From positions 248,001-312,000 of the forward strand of contig NZ_JAKGCR010000001.1 of the NCBI RefSeq assembly GCF_022668875.1: a stretch of DNA of 64,000 nucleotides, written 5' to 3'. Positions within the stretch are counted from its first letter, which is position 1, and each line of letters opens with the position of its first letter. Both the position numbers and the translations under genes were made by a program. The notes under the pieces were generated by a model. That model did no database searches. It saw only the letters and a program-made list of their open reading frames with translations, and was not told the origin of the DNA. This document shows positions 26,001 to 33,378 of this stretch, one piece after another. This DNA comes from Domibacillus sp. PGB-M46 (lineage in GTDB: Bacteria > Bacillota > Bacilli > Bacillales > Domibacillaceae).

Positions 26001-28949
26001 TGGTACATTTACCAGGTTTGCAGTTAATGCAGATACTGTACTTTTCAAGACTTTCTGGCCATCCACTATCTCATACACTTTGTAGCTGTTCGCATACTCT
26101 GCTGCACTCCAGCTTAATACTACATCGTTTCCATTTTGTACTTTAAAAGAAAGATCCTTTGGCGGCTGTATGTCAGGATAAACAACTTTAAAAGTGACCT
26201 GGCTTCCTTCTGGAGACTCCCCAAAGCGGTCACTGTATGCATACACTTCATAAGTGTAATCACCTGCAGGCATTTTTGCATAAATTATACTCGTACCAGT
26301 TACTGTACTTTTCAGCACTTTTTCTCCATTAATCACTTGATACACTTTATAGCTTGTCGCATTCAGAACGGAATTCCATTTTAGTGTAATATCACTTGTA
26401 TTTGCCGCACTGTATGTGAAATTCTCAGGTGCCTGCAAATTATACTCATTCATCGTAAATGTGACACTGCTACTCTTTGCCGATTCACCAAAACGCGTGC
26501 TCACAGAGTCCACTACGTACGTATGTTCACCGGCTGGTACATTTTTGAGCATGAAAGTTAAAGCTGTTCCTACGTATTTCGCTACTTTTTCACCGTCAAT
26601 TATTTCGTAAACTTTATAGCTGTTCGCGTATTCTGCCGCACTCCAGCTCAATACCACATCATTGCCATTTTGGATTTTATACGTGAAATTGCCCGGCGCT
26701 TCTATAACTGGATGGCTGAGCGTGAAAGAAATTTCCGCTCCTTCAGCTGACTCTCCAAAAAGAGTAGAAACAGAGTGAATCACATATTTATACTCGCCCT
26801 CTGGCATATTTGTATACGTATAAGCCGGACCCGCCACCGTATTTTTCAGTACTTTCACTCCATCAATGACTTGATAGATTTTGTAGCTGGATGCGTATTC
26901 TGCTGCTGTCCAGCTAAGTTTAATATCGTTACCATTTACAACTGTATAAGCTGCATTTGTCGGGGCTTTCATCGTTTGACCAGCCAGCGTAAATGTTACT
27001 TGTGTTCCTTCTGCCGACTCACCAAATCGCGGTGAATAGGAATGGACAACATATGTGTACTCTCCTGATGGCATATTTGTGTACGTAACATTTGTGGTTG
27101 TTGCTGTACTCTTTAATGTTTTTTTGCCATCGACAACTTGATATACTTTATAACTTGCCGCATAGTCTGCCGCATCCCATGATAATGCAAAAGAGGTATC
27201 TGATTTGATCGTTTCCTTGACATTAGCCGGTGCTTTTAATTCTGGATGAACTAGGTTGAGAGACAAACTGCTTCCTTCCGCTGACTCGCCAAACCGGCTG
27301 GAATAGGAATGAACTTCATATTTGTACTCGCCCTCTGGCTGATTCGTGTATGTTACTGTTGTCGTAGTTACAGTACTTTTTAATGTTTTCTGTCCTGAAG
27401 CGTTAATTTGATAGATTTTATAACTTGCGGCATACGGGACGCTTTCCCAATTTAAAATAATATCATTTCCATTTTGTACACTAGATGTAAAGTTTGCGGG
27501 TGCTGCCATCATCACTTGTTCTAACGTAAAAGCGGCCTTTCCGCCTTCTGCTGATTCGCCAAAACGGTCGCTGTACGAATAAATTTCATATATATAGTCA
27601 CCGGCCGGCATATTTGTGTAAGTTACAGCCGTGCCAGTTACTGTACTTTTCAACACTCTTTGGCCATTAACAATTTGATATACTTTATAGCTTGTCGCGT
27701 TAGCTGCAGCATTCCAGCTTAGCACAATGTCGTTGCCATTTTGAATTTTATGCATCACATTTGCCGGTGCTTCCATGGCCACACCTTCAACTGTTAAAGA
27801 AACACGGCTGCCTTCTGCCGATTCGCCAAAGCGGTCACTGAATGAATATACTTCATATGTGTAATCACCGGCCGGCAATTTTGTGTACGTTGTACTCGTG
27901 CCAGTTACCGTACTCTTCAGCACTTTTTCACCATCAACCACTTGGTACACTTTATAGCTGTTGGCGTACGGAACACTTCCCCAAGTTAAAGTAAGATCAT
28001 TCGTATTTTGAAGCTTGTAAGTAAAGCTGCCCGGTGCTGCCATTGTGATAGAACCGACTGTAACAGAAAGCTTGCTTCCCTCTGCTGACTCCCCAAATCT
28101 GTCACTGTTAGAACGAATTTCGTACTCATAAGTACCGGCCGCAACGTTCGATAGTGTGACAGCTGTGGCTGTGACCGTATTTTTTAAGACTGGCTGTCCA
28201 TCAACAATTTGGTAAAGCTTATAGCTTGTCGCATACGGAGCAGCCGCCCATTTAAGCGTAACGTCATTTCCATTCGCCACGGTGTAAGCAAAATTAGCTG
28301 GCGCTGCTAAAACCGGGTACACCACATCTACTTTTAACGAATTGGAAAGAGCCGACTCTCCATATAATGAATGCACTGTAGAAACCGCATAAGAATGGGT
28401 TCCTTCTGTTGCTCTGTTTACCGTAAATGTACGTGCTGTACCCGAATATAATAATGTTTTCTCGCCCGTTGCAGAAAGCTCATACAGGTTATATTTTTCT
28501 GCGTAAGAAGACACACCCCAACTGATCACAAGGTCATTGCCGTTTTTGACTGTATGTGTCAAAGTTTCAGGCGCAGCCATTTTTGGATACACAACGTCCA
28601 CTGTCACCGGTGCAGAGGGACCTGACTCTCCTTCCGCACTTAATGTCGAAACAACATAACGGTACGAGCCTTCTGCCATATTATTTAAACTGTAGCTGGC
28701 AGCCGTTGTTTTTCCCAGAAGGAGGATCTGCCCTTCTTTAATTTCATAAACATTATAGCCTGTGGCTCCGTAAACTGTACTCCATGTCAACTTAACATCA
28801 TCCGGCGTAACCATCTGCGCCGTCAGATTACTTGGAGGCAAAATACTGCTGTTTGCTTCTGCTTGAGCATTGAACGCAGGAGATAACAACTGAAGCACAA
28901 GCAAAAGAACAGACAGAACAGACAACTTCTGACTCACCGATTTATTCAT
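23049..28949 (-). CDS. Giant secreted repeat protein, 16 fibronectin-III-like plus Ig-like domains (adhesin-like)
   Basis: A 1966-residue exported protein. The signal peptide ends near NAQA at about residue 31. Sixteen beta-sandwich repeats of about 88 residues follow (residues about 36-1455). Most contain a KVY(Q/E)-V-G-KVLKSTV centre and an SxRFGESAEGS end. Next come four repeats of about 82 residues starting D-T/Q-x-A/S-P and containing FYSVDKAGNKE, one divergent Ig-like domain, and a tail. No LPxTG, SLH or lipobox is present, so the mode of surface retention is not visible. The start follows GGTGAGG. The 5' leader carries a c-di-GMP-I riboswitch with a terminator, so the protein is probably made according to the motile/sessile state. 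An adhesive or matrix role is inferred. Confidence 0.9.
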   Translation of the reverse strand: MNKSVSQKLSVLSVLLLVLQLLSPAFNAQAEANSSILPPSNLTAQMVTPDDVKLTWSTVYGATGYNVYEIKEGQILLLGKTTAASYSLNNMAEGSYRYVVSTLSAEGESGPSAPVTVDVVYPKMAAPETLTHTVKNGNDLVISWGVSSYAEKYNLYELSATGEKTLLYSGTARTFTVNRATEGTHSYAVSTVHSLYGESALSNSLKVDVVYPVLAAPANFAYTVANGNDVTLKWAAAPYATSYKLYQIVDGQPVLKNTVTATAVTLSNVAAGTYEYEIRSNSDRFGESAEGSKLSVTVGSITMAAPGSFTYKLQNTNDLTLTWGSVPYANSYKVYQVVDGEKVLKSTVTGTSTTYTKLPAGDYTYEVYSFSDRFGESAEGSRVSLTVEGVAMEAPANVMHKIQNGNDIVLSWNAAANATSYKVYQIVNGQRVLKSTVTGTAVTYTNMPAGDYIYEIYSYSDRFGESAEGGKAAFTLEQVMMAAPANFTSSVQNGNDIILNWESVPYAASYKIYQINASGQKTLKSTVTTTTVTYTNQPEGEYKYEVHSYSSRFGESAEGSSLSLNLVHPELKAPANVKETIKSDTSFALSWDAADYAASYKVYQVVDGKKTLKSTATTTNVTYTNMPSGEYTYVVHSYSPRFGESAEGTQVTFTLAGQTMKAPTNAAYTVVNGNDIKLSWTAAEYASSYKIYQVIDGVKVLKNTVAGPAYTYTNMPEGEYKYVIHSVSTLFGESAEGAEISFTLSHPVIEAPGNFTYKIQNGNDVVLSWSAAEYANSYKVYEIIDGEKVAKYVGTALTFMLKNVPAGEHTYVVDSVSTRFGESAKSSSVTFTMNEYNLQAPENFTYSAANTSDITLKWNSVLNATSYKVYQVINGEKVLKSTVTGTSIIYAKMPAGDYTYEVYAYSDRFGESPEGSQVTFKVVYPDIQPPKDLSFKVQNGNDVVLSWSAAEYANSYKVYEIVDGQKVLKSTVSALTANLVNVPAGEHTYVVHTVSSRFGESAEGSILSVTMNEYNLDAPSNLTHKVQNGNDIVLNWEAVSYANSYKVYEVVNDQKVLKSTVSSLTAALVNVPEGEHTYVVHAYSTRFGESPEGSKVSLDLVFPEMAAPENTVYTVTNGNDITLKWNTSAYANSYKVYQVIDGERVLKSTVTGTTAVYTNAPEGNYQYEIHSVSSRFGESAKGSTVSFELTHPVMQAPGNGTYTITNGNDITLKWNAVTYGNSYKVYQLIDGELVLKKALAGTSVTFTNMPEGDYTYVIHSVSTRFGESPEGAKINFNLTWPTVAPPPLTGTIFNVNNITLNWKSVQWANEYRVYQITNGERKLVYKGNSLTQKVYNLTEDTHSFEVTAYSTRFGESAPSEQIREKIVYPDMQAPEATLTLTSETSARIVWDFVTYANGYNIYELIDGKAVLVAEKVNNLSYTVSNLSYANHEYFVTSYSNSFGESDRSNVVLAKLIVDTEAPVTKAEAPAGWTNQKASVTLSVTDNETGVAGTYYSVDGSEYKAGTSFTIEEEGVHNVSFYSVDKVGNKETAQTIEVKIDQTSPVTKAEAPAEWSKENATVKLAAADEASGIARTFYSINSSDYTEGTTVTVEKEGVHSISYFSVDKAGNKEEAKTIEVKVDQTAPITKAEAPADWSKENVTVKLAASDEASGVAQTFYSINGADYTEGTSFTVEKEGLNKVSFYSVDKAGNKEAAQTVEVKVDQTAPVTQSDATDQWLKDDAVIHLTATDHASGTAKTYYSIDGSVYKEGTSFTISKEGITAVSFYTVDQAGNAEEAKTIEVKIDKTAPVVSMNLLEEYALGASLDLTYKAEDTASGVAVETLTFNGQTYENGDDVTLGQPGTYTASVTVTDEAGWTTAVEKTFVVYIPASIDVNPGVIKQNTGVITVQVTVPQEFNPAGFDLSSAQLNGVSANNGTNGLEQQAKKGQFKFNREEFSWKPGTAKAEFRGMLNGYLVVGSKNVEIK
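24590..28841 (-). repeat. In-frame coding repeat array (16 units of about 264 bp)
   Basis: Sixteen tandem units encode the FN3-like domains. Units carrying RFGESAEGS are closest to one another, while units 1, 2, 15 and 16 are the most diverged, a usual pattern for arrays that grow and homogenise from the middle. There is no spacer structure, so this is not CRISPR. Confidence 0.9.
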
Positions 28950-28981
28950 ACAAAAGCCTCACCTTTCTTAAAAAAACCAAA

Positions 28982-29012
28982 TAAAAAATGAACCTTAACA
29001 AGGCTCATTGGT
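28982..29012 (-). terminator. Riboswitch expression-platform terminator
   Basis: AATGAGCCTT and AAGGTTCATT pair (one G-T) around GTT, followed by TTTTTT, between the aptamer and the gene start. A competing pairing of CAAGG (just after the aptamer) with CCTTG of this stem would form an antiterminator. Confidence 0.85.
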
Positions 29013-29029
29013 CTATAAGACTATGATCC

Positions 29030-29122
29030 CTTGCGGCAACCGGCTGCCATTCATAATGAATAGTCATTATGATACAGGCCCTTGGCTTTGCGTCCCATCG
29101 TTTCCCATGGTTTGCCTTTTTC
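29030..29122 (-). promoter_or_regulatory. Cyclic di-GMP-I (GEMM) riboswitch aptamer
   Basis: The minus-strand RNA has all hallmarks of the class I c-di-GMP aptamer. These are AAGGCAAACC, then a CCAU/AUGG stem closed by a GAAA tetraloop, the invariant GGGACGCAAAGCC, a second arm (GGGCC ... GGCAGCC) whose tip is a perfect TCATAATG/CATTATGA stem, and a closing GGTTGCC that pairs with GGCAA. A TATAAT -10 box lies at 29148-29153, with no good -35 visible. A terminator hairpin follows the aptamer, so control is probably by transcription termination of the giant repeat-protein gene. Confidence 0.93.
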
Positions 29123-29159
29123 ACTTGGTTTTTTGTGATATAAGTCTATTATAATCATC

Positions 29160-29383
29160 GCGTCATTAAATTATATAGGTATAAATAACTAATAAATACC
29201 CTGAAGGGTTATCTACTAACCCAGTAAAATTCGAGGTGTTAAAAATAATACTGAGACTCTTATTCCAGCGAGGGAATAAGGGCTTTAATATTGATTCAGA
29301 ATTATAATATATATTGATCTTTTTGTTCTTTTCACTCTTTATCGCATTACATTTTGGCAGAGTGGTAGACTGACATCGATTTC
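29160..29383. other. Non-coding gap with one inverted repeat
   Basis: Apart from a short hairpin, CTTATTCC with GGAATAAG around 6 nt (29259-29280), nothing is recognised in this AT-rich stretch between the riboswitch promoter and the small coiled-coil gene. No tRNA or credible reading frame is seen. Confidence 0.5.
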
Positions 29384-29623
29384 CTAATGAACGTCAGAGT
29401 GCAACTTTTTTTCTAGGGAATGGATTTTACTTTTTAAGTCGTTTAATTGACCGTTCAGCTTGCCAGCTTCTGACGGGGTTAGCTCACGTTTGAGAGCATA
29501 TTCAGCTATCTCTTTCATTTCAAGAAGCTTTGACTCTATCTCTTCTAAGATGAGATCCTGTTCCTGACACCATTCGATCTGTTCTTCAAGAAACTTTTTA
29601 TAGTCTTGATGATTTTTAGCCAT
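29384..29623 (-). CDS. Small coiled-coil protein of unknown function, next to flagellin
   Basis: A 79-residue protein that is almost entirely charged alpha-helix, with heptad-like spacing (FLEEQIEWCQEQDLILEEIESKLLE split by one Trp-Cys, then LNDLKSKIHSLEKKL). No family is recognised. A GGGAG ribosome site precedes the ATG at 29623. It lies 40 bp after the flagellin terminator on the same strand, so it is probably expressed by read-through or its own promoter. A role in the flagellar system is possible by position only. Confidence 0.65.
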   Translation of the reverse strand: MAKNHQDYKKFLEEQIEWCQEQDLILEEIESKLLEMKEIAEYALKRELTPSEAGKLNGQLNDLKSKIHSLEKKLHSDVH

Positions 29624-29662
29624 CTAGTTTCTCCCTGTCAAACAGCTTTTTACTGCTTCATA

Positions 29663-29692
29663 TAAAAAAGACTCTGGAAAAATCCAGAGTCT
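29663..29692 (-). terminator. Terminator of the main flagellin gene
   Basis: GACTCTGGA and TCCAGAGTC pair around a short A/T loop, followed by TTTTTT on the minus strand. Confidence 0.9.
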
Positions 29693-29728
29693 CTTGCTTT
29701 TCAGCTAATCTAAGCCGCGGGGTGAAGA

Positions 29729-30856
29729 TTAACGAAGAAGTTGAAGCACGCCTTGTGGCTGTTGGTTAGCTTGAGAAAGCATTGCCTGAGCAGCTTGAGA
29801 AAGAATAGAATTTTTCGTTTGAGCCATCATTTCTTTCGCCATGTCAACGTCCCTTACACGAGACTCAGCAGCTGTTAGGTTTTCTCCAGCAGTACCCAAG
29901 TTATTAATTGTATGTTCTAATCGGTTTTGAACTGACCCAAGATTTGCTCGTTCAGTTGAAACTGATTTAATAGCACTATCTAAAGCAGTAATTGCTAACT
30001 GTGCTTTATCTTTAGTTAAAATATCATCGTCGTTAACCCCAAGAGCAGTAGCATCCATGTTGTTGATAGACAAATCAATCGTTTGGTTTGCATTTGCGCC
30101 AATTTGAAATTTAGATGCTGCAGATGAGATTGTAATCGTGTCATCAGCCGCGCCCCCAAAACTTCCTGTAGCTAATGAACTATTAGCTGTAAATGAGAAA
30201 CCAAGTTTATCAAAATTAATTGTGCTTGAATCTGTACCTGTTGGGATTGCTACATCATCTAATACTTGAGTTGTAGAATTTCCAGCTGCATCAGTAAAAA
30301 CTGCAGTTAACTTCACACCAGAGTTCGTACCTGTTCCAGAAGTTAAAGCAACAGTACCAACACCTGCACCACCAATATTATAATCTGTAACCCCTTTACC
30401 AGCGACGATATTTGCGCCTTCAGTAGAAGAAGCACCAAATCCGCCTTTTAACAACGTTTTTGTGTTAAATTCTGTTTGGTCAGCAATTCGAGTAACTTCT
30501 TTTTTTAATTGTTGGAACTCTTTGTCAAGAGCACCACGGTCATCAGCAGTGTTTGTTTCATTTGATGATTGAACAGATAGTTCACGCATACGTTGAAGGA
30601 TACTGTGAGTTTCATTTAGAGCACCCTCAGCAGTTTGGATTAATGAGATGCCATCTTGCGCATTTCTAGACGCCTGATCTAATCCTTTAACTTGAGCACG
30701 CATTTTTTCAGAGATGGCTAGACCCGCTGCGTCATCTCCAGCACGGTTGATACGAAGACCAGAAGATAATTTCTCCATGTTTTTAGCTTGGGCATTTGAA
30801 GCACTACCCAACTGACGATGTGTGTTAAGTGCTGCAATATTGTGATTGATAATCAT
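29729..30856 (-). CDS. hag: Flagellin (main filament protein)
   Basis: A 375-residue flagellin. The conserved D0/D1 N-terminus (INHNIAALNTHRQL, KLSSGLRINRAGDDAAGLAI) covers about residues 1-140, and the C-terminal D1/D0 helices (LEHTINNLGTAGENLTAAES, then SQANQQPQGVLQLL) about 285-375. The middle, a surface-exposed hypervariable region, is AT-rich, as expected for antigenically drifting parts. It has its own sigma-D promoter, a CsrA-type leader hairpin, an AGGAGG site and a strong terminator, so it is probably expressed at high level and controlled after transcription by the csrA-fliW pair just upstream. Confidence 0.95.
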   Translation of the reverse strand: MIINHNIAALNTHRQLGSASNAQAKNMEKLSSGLRINRAGDDAAGLAISEKMRAQVKGLDQASRNAQDGISLIQTAEGALNETHSILQRMRELSVQSSNETNTADDRGALDKEFQQLKKEVTRIADQTEFNTKTLLKGGFGASSTEGANIVAGKGVTDYNIGGAGVGTVALTSGTGTNSGVKLTAVFTDAAGNSTTQVLDDVAIPTGTDSSTINFDKLGFSFTANSSLATGSFGGAADDTITISSAASKFQIGANANQTIDLSINNMDATALGVNDDDILTKDKAQLAITALDSAIKSVSTERANLGSVQNRLEHTINNLGTAGENLTAAESRVRDVDMAKEMMAQTKNSILSQAAQAMLSQANQQPQGVLQLLR

Positions 30857-30879
30857 TTTATTTTCCTCCTTGAGTGTGG

Positions 30880-30901
30880 CTGTTCACGTCCGTGTGAACA
30901 G
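30880..30901 (-). promoter_or_regulatory. CsrA-binding hairpin in the flagellin leader
   Basis: A perfect 8-bp stem, CTGTTCAC with GTGAACAG, presents the loop ACGGAC, with GGA in the loop as CsrA prefers. It lies just upstream of the AGGAGG site (30865-30870), which itself contains a second GGA. In B. subtilis CsrA blocks hag translation through two such sites. Confidence 0.75.
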
Positions 30902-30964
30902 ATTTCCTTTTGTTCAGCAATCCGTTCCAGGTCGGCCGCCCTGTTCCTTTTTGCTTACACTACT

Positions 30965-30990
30965 ATTATCGTCCTATTGAGGAAATGTTT
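30965..30990 (-). promoter_or_regulatory. Sigma-D promoter of flagellin
   Basis: TAAA (30990-30987) and GACGATAA (30972-30965) on the minus strand are 14 bp apart, close to the sigma-D consensus TAAA, N15, GCCGATAA. Confidence 0.8.
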
Positions 30991-31205
30991 AATAGATATT
31001 CAATTGTTTTTTATTATTTTTCCGGCAAATTTATGAAGTATTTATTTACTTGTTTCTCTAACATTTGACAAGATGGAGAGAAAATAAAAAGGAAAGACGA
31101 TTGGTAATAGAAAGCAAAAGTATTCATGAGAATGGCATAGGGGTTGCTGCTCTTTTACTTGACAGGTGGCTGGGCATGATTGCTGCACTCAAGGGAAAAC
31201 TACTC
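30991..31205. other. AT-rich gap between csrA and the flagellin promoter
   Basis: No reading frame, RNA gene or repeat is recognised here. The stretch separates the csrA terminator from the flagellin promoter. Confidence 0.4.
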
Positions 31206-31245
31206 AATTAAAAACTCCCATCCATTATTTCATTGGAGGGAGTTT
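31206..31245 (-). terminator. Terminator overlapping the end of csrA
   Basis: AACTCCC-TCCA pairs with TGGA-T-GGGAGTT (one bulge), followed by TTTTTA on the minus strand. The 5' arm is formed by the last codons of csrA. Confidence 0.7.
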
Positions 31246-31452
31246 AAAAAGGCCGGATAAATCCGTTACGCCGGCAGAGGCGGATTTGTTTTCGCTGCCG
31301 ATCTGGACGTAAATTTCTTTTCGATGGATGTCGATGTGTTTCGGCGCGTTAATGCCGAGCTTTACCTGGTCACCTGAGACGGCAACAACAGTAAGCTCAA
31401 TATCATCACCAATCATCAGAGATTCACCCGGTTTTCGTGTAAGGACGAGCAT
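31225..31452 (-). CDS. csrA: CsrA, carbon storage/flagellin translation regulator
   Basis: A 75-residue RNA-binding dimer. The family core [18 protein letters not shown] and the [16 protein letters not shown] stretch are intact (R44-type binding residue in the APK..VHR region). It binds GGA motifs and represses flagellin translation; FliW releases it. It lies 3 bp after fliW as in B. subtilis, and a matching GGA hairpin sits in the flagellin leader 300 bp downstream. Its C-terminus is slightly longer than the usual core, with the last codons inside the terminator hairpin. Confidence 0.97.
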   Translation of the reverse strand: MLVLTRKPGESLMIGDDIELTVVAVSGDQVKLGINAPKHIDIHRKEIYVQIGSENKSASAGVTDLSGLFKLPPMK

Positions 31453-31455
31453 CCG

Positions 31456-31890
31456 TTACGCCTCCCTTGCTTGAGACAGGTTGTGGCGTGTTTCGTATGG
31501 GGTCCCGATTAAAATCACCTGGCGCCCCTTATGCTTCTTTTTATTAATGACAAGCGGCGCCTGCAGGTTGACGGTTGTTTCTTCGAATGGGTCGCGCACC
31601 GTCAGGATGTTCAGCAGCTTGACGTCTTCTTCTTTTTCAATGGCAAGAGCATCAATAGTCGCGTCGTCAATTTTCACGTTGTAGTCAATAAAAAAGGAAA
31701 ATGGATCCGTTACAACGAAGCTTAAATCCGGTGTAGAAACCGATTGAAGCGTGTAAAAGACATTATTGTCGGGAAAACCCAGCAGAACGAATTCTTTTTC
31801 GCTTTCAAAGCCGGGGATGCCGTTTGAAAAAGAAATAATATCTTCTTGCGAAATTTCTGTTTCACCATGGTATTTCGTTTGGATTTTCAT
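31456..31890 (-). CDS. fliW: FliW, flagellar assembly factor and CsrA antagonist
   Basis: A 144-residue FliW. Family patterns IISFSNGIPGFESEKEFVLL and FPDNNVFYTLQSV, and the late GRQVILIGTPYETRHNL, are clear. FliW binds CsrA to relieve flagellin repression and binds flagellin itself, which closes a feedback loop on filament assembly. The ATG at 31890 follows AAAGG with proper spacing; the ATG nine bases earlier touches that site. It is immediately upstream of csrA. Confidence 0.95.
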   Translation of the reverse strand: MKIQTKYHGETEISQEDIISFSNGIPGFESEKEFVLLGFPDNNVFYTLQSVSTPDLSFVVTDPFSFFIDYNVKIDDATIDALAIEKEEDVKLLNILTVRDPFEETTVNLQAPLVINKKKHKGRQVILIGTPYETRHNLSQAREA

Positions 31891-31905
31891 GTTGATCATC
31901 CTTTG

Positions 31906-32466
31906 TTAAATGGTTTTATCGACTGCTTTAAAGTCAATAGACGACTTTTGTTTTAGTTGAATATTCACCCCGCCAGGCTGATAGGTGACGGTTGTTTTAT
32001 TGGCGTGCGAGTTGTTGACAATGGGCTGCACATTAACATCTGCCTTTACAGTGCCGGGCTGGTAATGAAATTTCACACTTCCGGGTGATGGAATCCAGGC
32101 AATGCCTGTTTGATAGTTTCGTGTTGTATTACGCATTGCCTGGCTGACAATCGGGTTGCCGTCTTTTTCAATGGCTGCAAGCTCGCGTCCTTCCGCCGCC
32201 CGCCGTGCAATTCCTTCTGCCGCCTTTTGGCGCCCCTCTGCCGCTTCTTCGCGGGTGCGTCTAAAAATGTTCTTCCGATCCATGTCTGCCCATGCTTCTG
32301 TCTGGTCAATCGAAAGCCGGCCTGGCGTAATGGACAGCTTCACTTCCGGACGCGGCTGGCTCAGTTCAACCGTCGCCTGTGCCTGCTGAATCGTTTGCCG
32401 GCCCGGTGTGGACGAAATTTGAATTTGGGCACGGGTCTGGTTGATTTGTATCGTTGGCATGTTCAT
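31906..32466 (-). CDS. yviE: YviE family flagellar operon protein
   Basis: A 186-residue protein in the position of B. subtilis yviE, between flgL and fliW. It has two related repeats (IQISSTPGRQTIQQAQA, then VKLSITPGRLSIDQTEAW), a charged Ala-rich helix (REEAAEGRQKAAEGIARR), and a C-terminal half with FHYQPGTVKADV and VTYQPGGVNIQLK. The molecular function is not known. The start follows AAGGAGG. Confidence 0.85.
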   Translation of the reverse strand: MNMPTIQINQTRAQIQISSTPGRQTIQQAQATVELSQPRPEVKLSITPGRLSIDQTEAWADMDRKNIFRRTREEAAEGRQKAAEGIARRAAEGRELAAIEKDGNPIVSQAMRNTTRNYQTGIAWIPSPGSVKFHYQPGTVKADVNVQPIVNNSHANKTTVTYQPGGVNIQLKQKSSIDFKAVDKTI

Positions 32467-32483
32467 TTAAACGCCCTCCTTAT

Positions 32484-33362
32484 TTAGCGGAGAAAATCCA
32501 TTAATGACGGCTGAATGATCCGGGCGCCGACAGAAAGAGCAGCGCGGTGAACCGTTTCCTGTGCCGTCAGCTCTGTCACTACTTTTTCAAAATCAACGTC
32601 TTCATTATCGGACAAAATACGTGATGCCACAACTTCCTGTTCGGAGAGGCGGGACTGCATGAGTTCGATCCGGTTAAATCGGGCGCCAATTTCGGCACGT
32701 GCTGTTGTGTTTTCGGTAATACGAGAGTCAATGTTTGTTAAAAAGGCGCTTAACTGTTCCCCAGTGGTAGCCGGATCAGCCATCGCCTTAGAAATAGCGT
32801 CCATATCATCAAACAAGGCTTGAGAAAAAGCACTGCCAGCATCAACATTGACTTGGATATAAACCCCTTCAGAAAGCTCTATTTTCACTTTCCCCTTATT
32901 TGTGGCTGCCACTGTTCCCTCTTCATCAACCGGCTGCTCCAGTGTGTTGGTCCCATTAAACAAATATTTTTCACCAAACTTTGTATTGGCCAGCTCAATT
33001 AAATGCTCTTTCAGCTGGTCAACTTCCGCTTTTGCTGACTGGCGCTGCTCCGCATCATACGTATCGTTTGACGTTTGCACGAGCAGCTCACGGACACGGT
33101 CCATAGCAAGTTTTGCTTTGTCAAGTGTCTCATCCGAATTTTCCACCCAGTTGTACGCTTCACTGAAATTGCGCTGGAATTGTTCGACCTCCTGTAGGCT
33201 TCGGCGGTAATTCATGCCTTTCATGGCCACTACCGGGTCATCAGACGGACGGCTGATTTTTTTTTGTGTGGCCACTTGCGTATTTAATGTGTCAAGCCGA
33301 TTCATACTGGATGTTAAATTTTTCATCATGTTGCCTGTCAGCATGGATTGCGTTACACGCAT
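32484..33362 (-). CDS. flgL: FlgL, hook-filament junction protein 3
   Basis: A 292-residue hook-associated protein that joins hook and filament together with FlgK. N-terminal RVTQSMLTGNMMKNLTSSM and SRPSDDPVVAMKGMNYR, and the flagellin-like C-terminus (LTAQETVHRAALSVGARIIQ, then PSLMDFL), fit the family. The start follows AAGGAGTGAAGG. It is between flgK and yviE in a tightly packed operon. Confidence 0.95.
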   Translation of the reverse strand: MRVTQSMLTGNMMKNLTSSMNRLDTLNTQVATQKKISRPSDDPVVAMKGMNYRRSLQEVEQFQRNFSEAYNWVENSDETLDKAKLAMDRVRELLVQTSNDTYDAEQRQSAKAEVDQLKEHLIELANTKFGEKYLFNGTNTLEQPVDEEGTVAATNKGKVKIELSEGVYIQVNVDAGSAFSQALFDDMDAISKAMADPATTGEQLSAFLTNIDSRITENTTARAEIGARFNRIELMQSRLSEQEVVASRILSDNEDVDFEKVVTELTAQETVHRAALSVGARIIQPSLMDFLR

Positions 33363-33378
33363 GTTCCTTCACTCCTTT

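Noticed and set aside
24590-28841. Regular repeats that might look like a CRISPR array
   Set aside because: Units are about 264 bp, in frame and encode beta-sandwich domains; there are no short direct repeats with unique spacers and no cas genes.
29354-29384. tRNA-like D-arm (GGCAGAGTGGTAGACTGAC)
   Set aside because: No acceptor stem, anticodon arm or T-arm can be formed around it.
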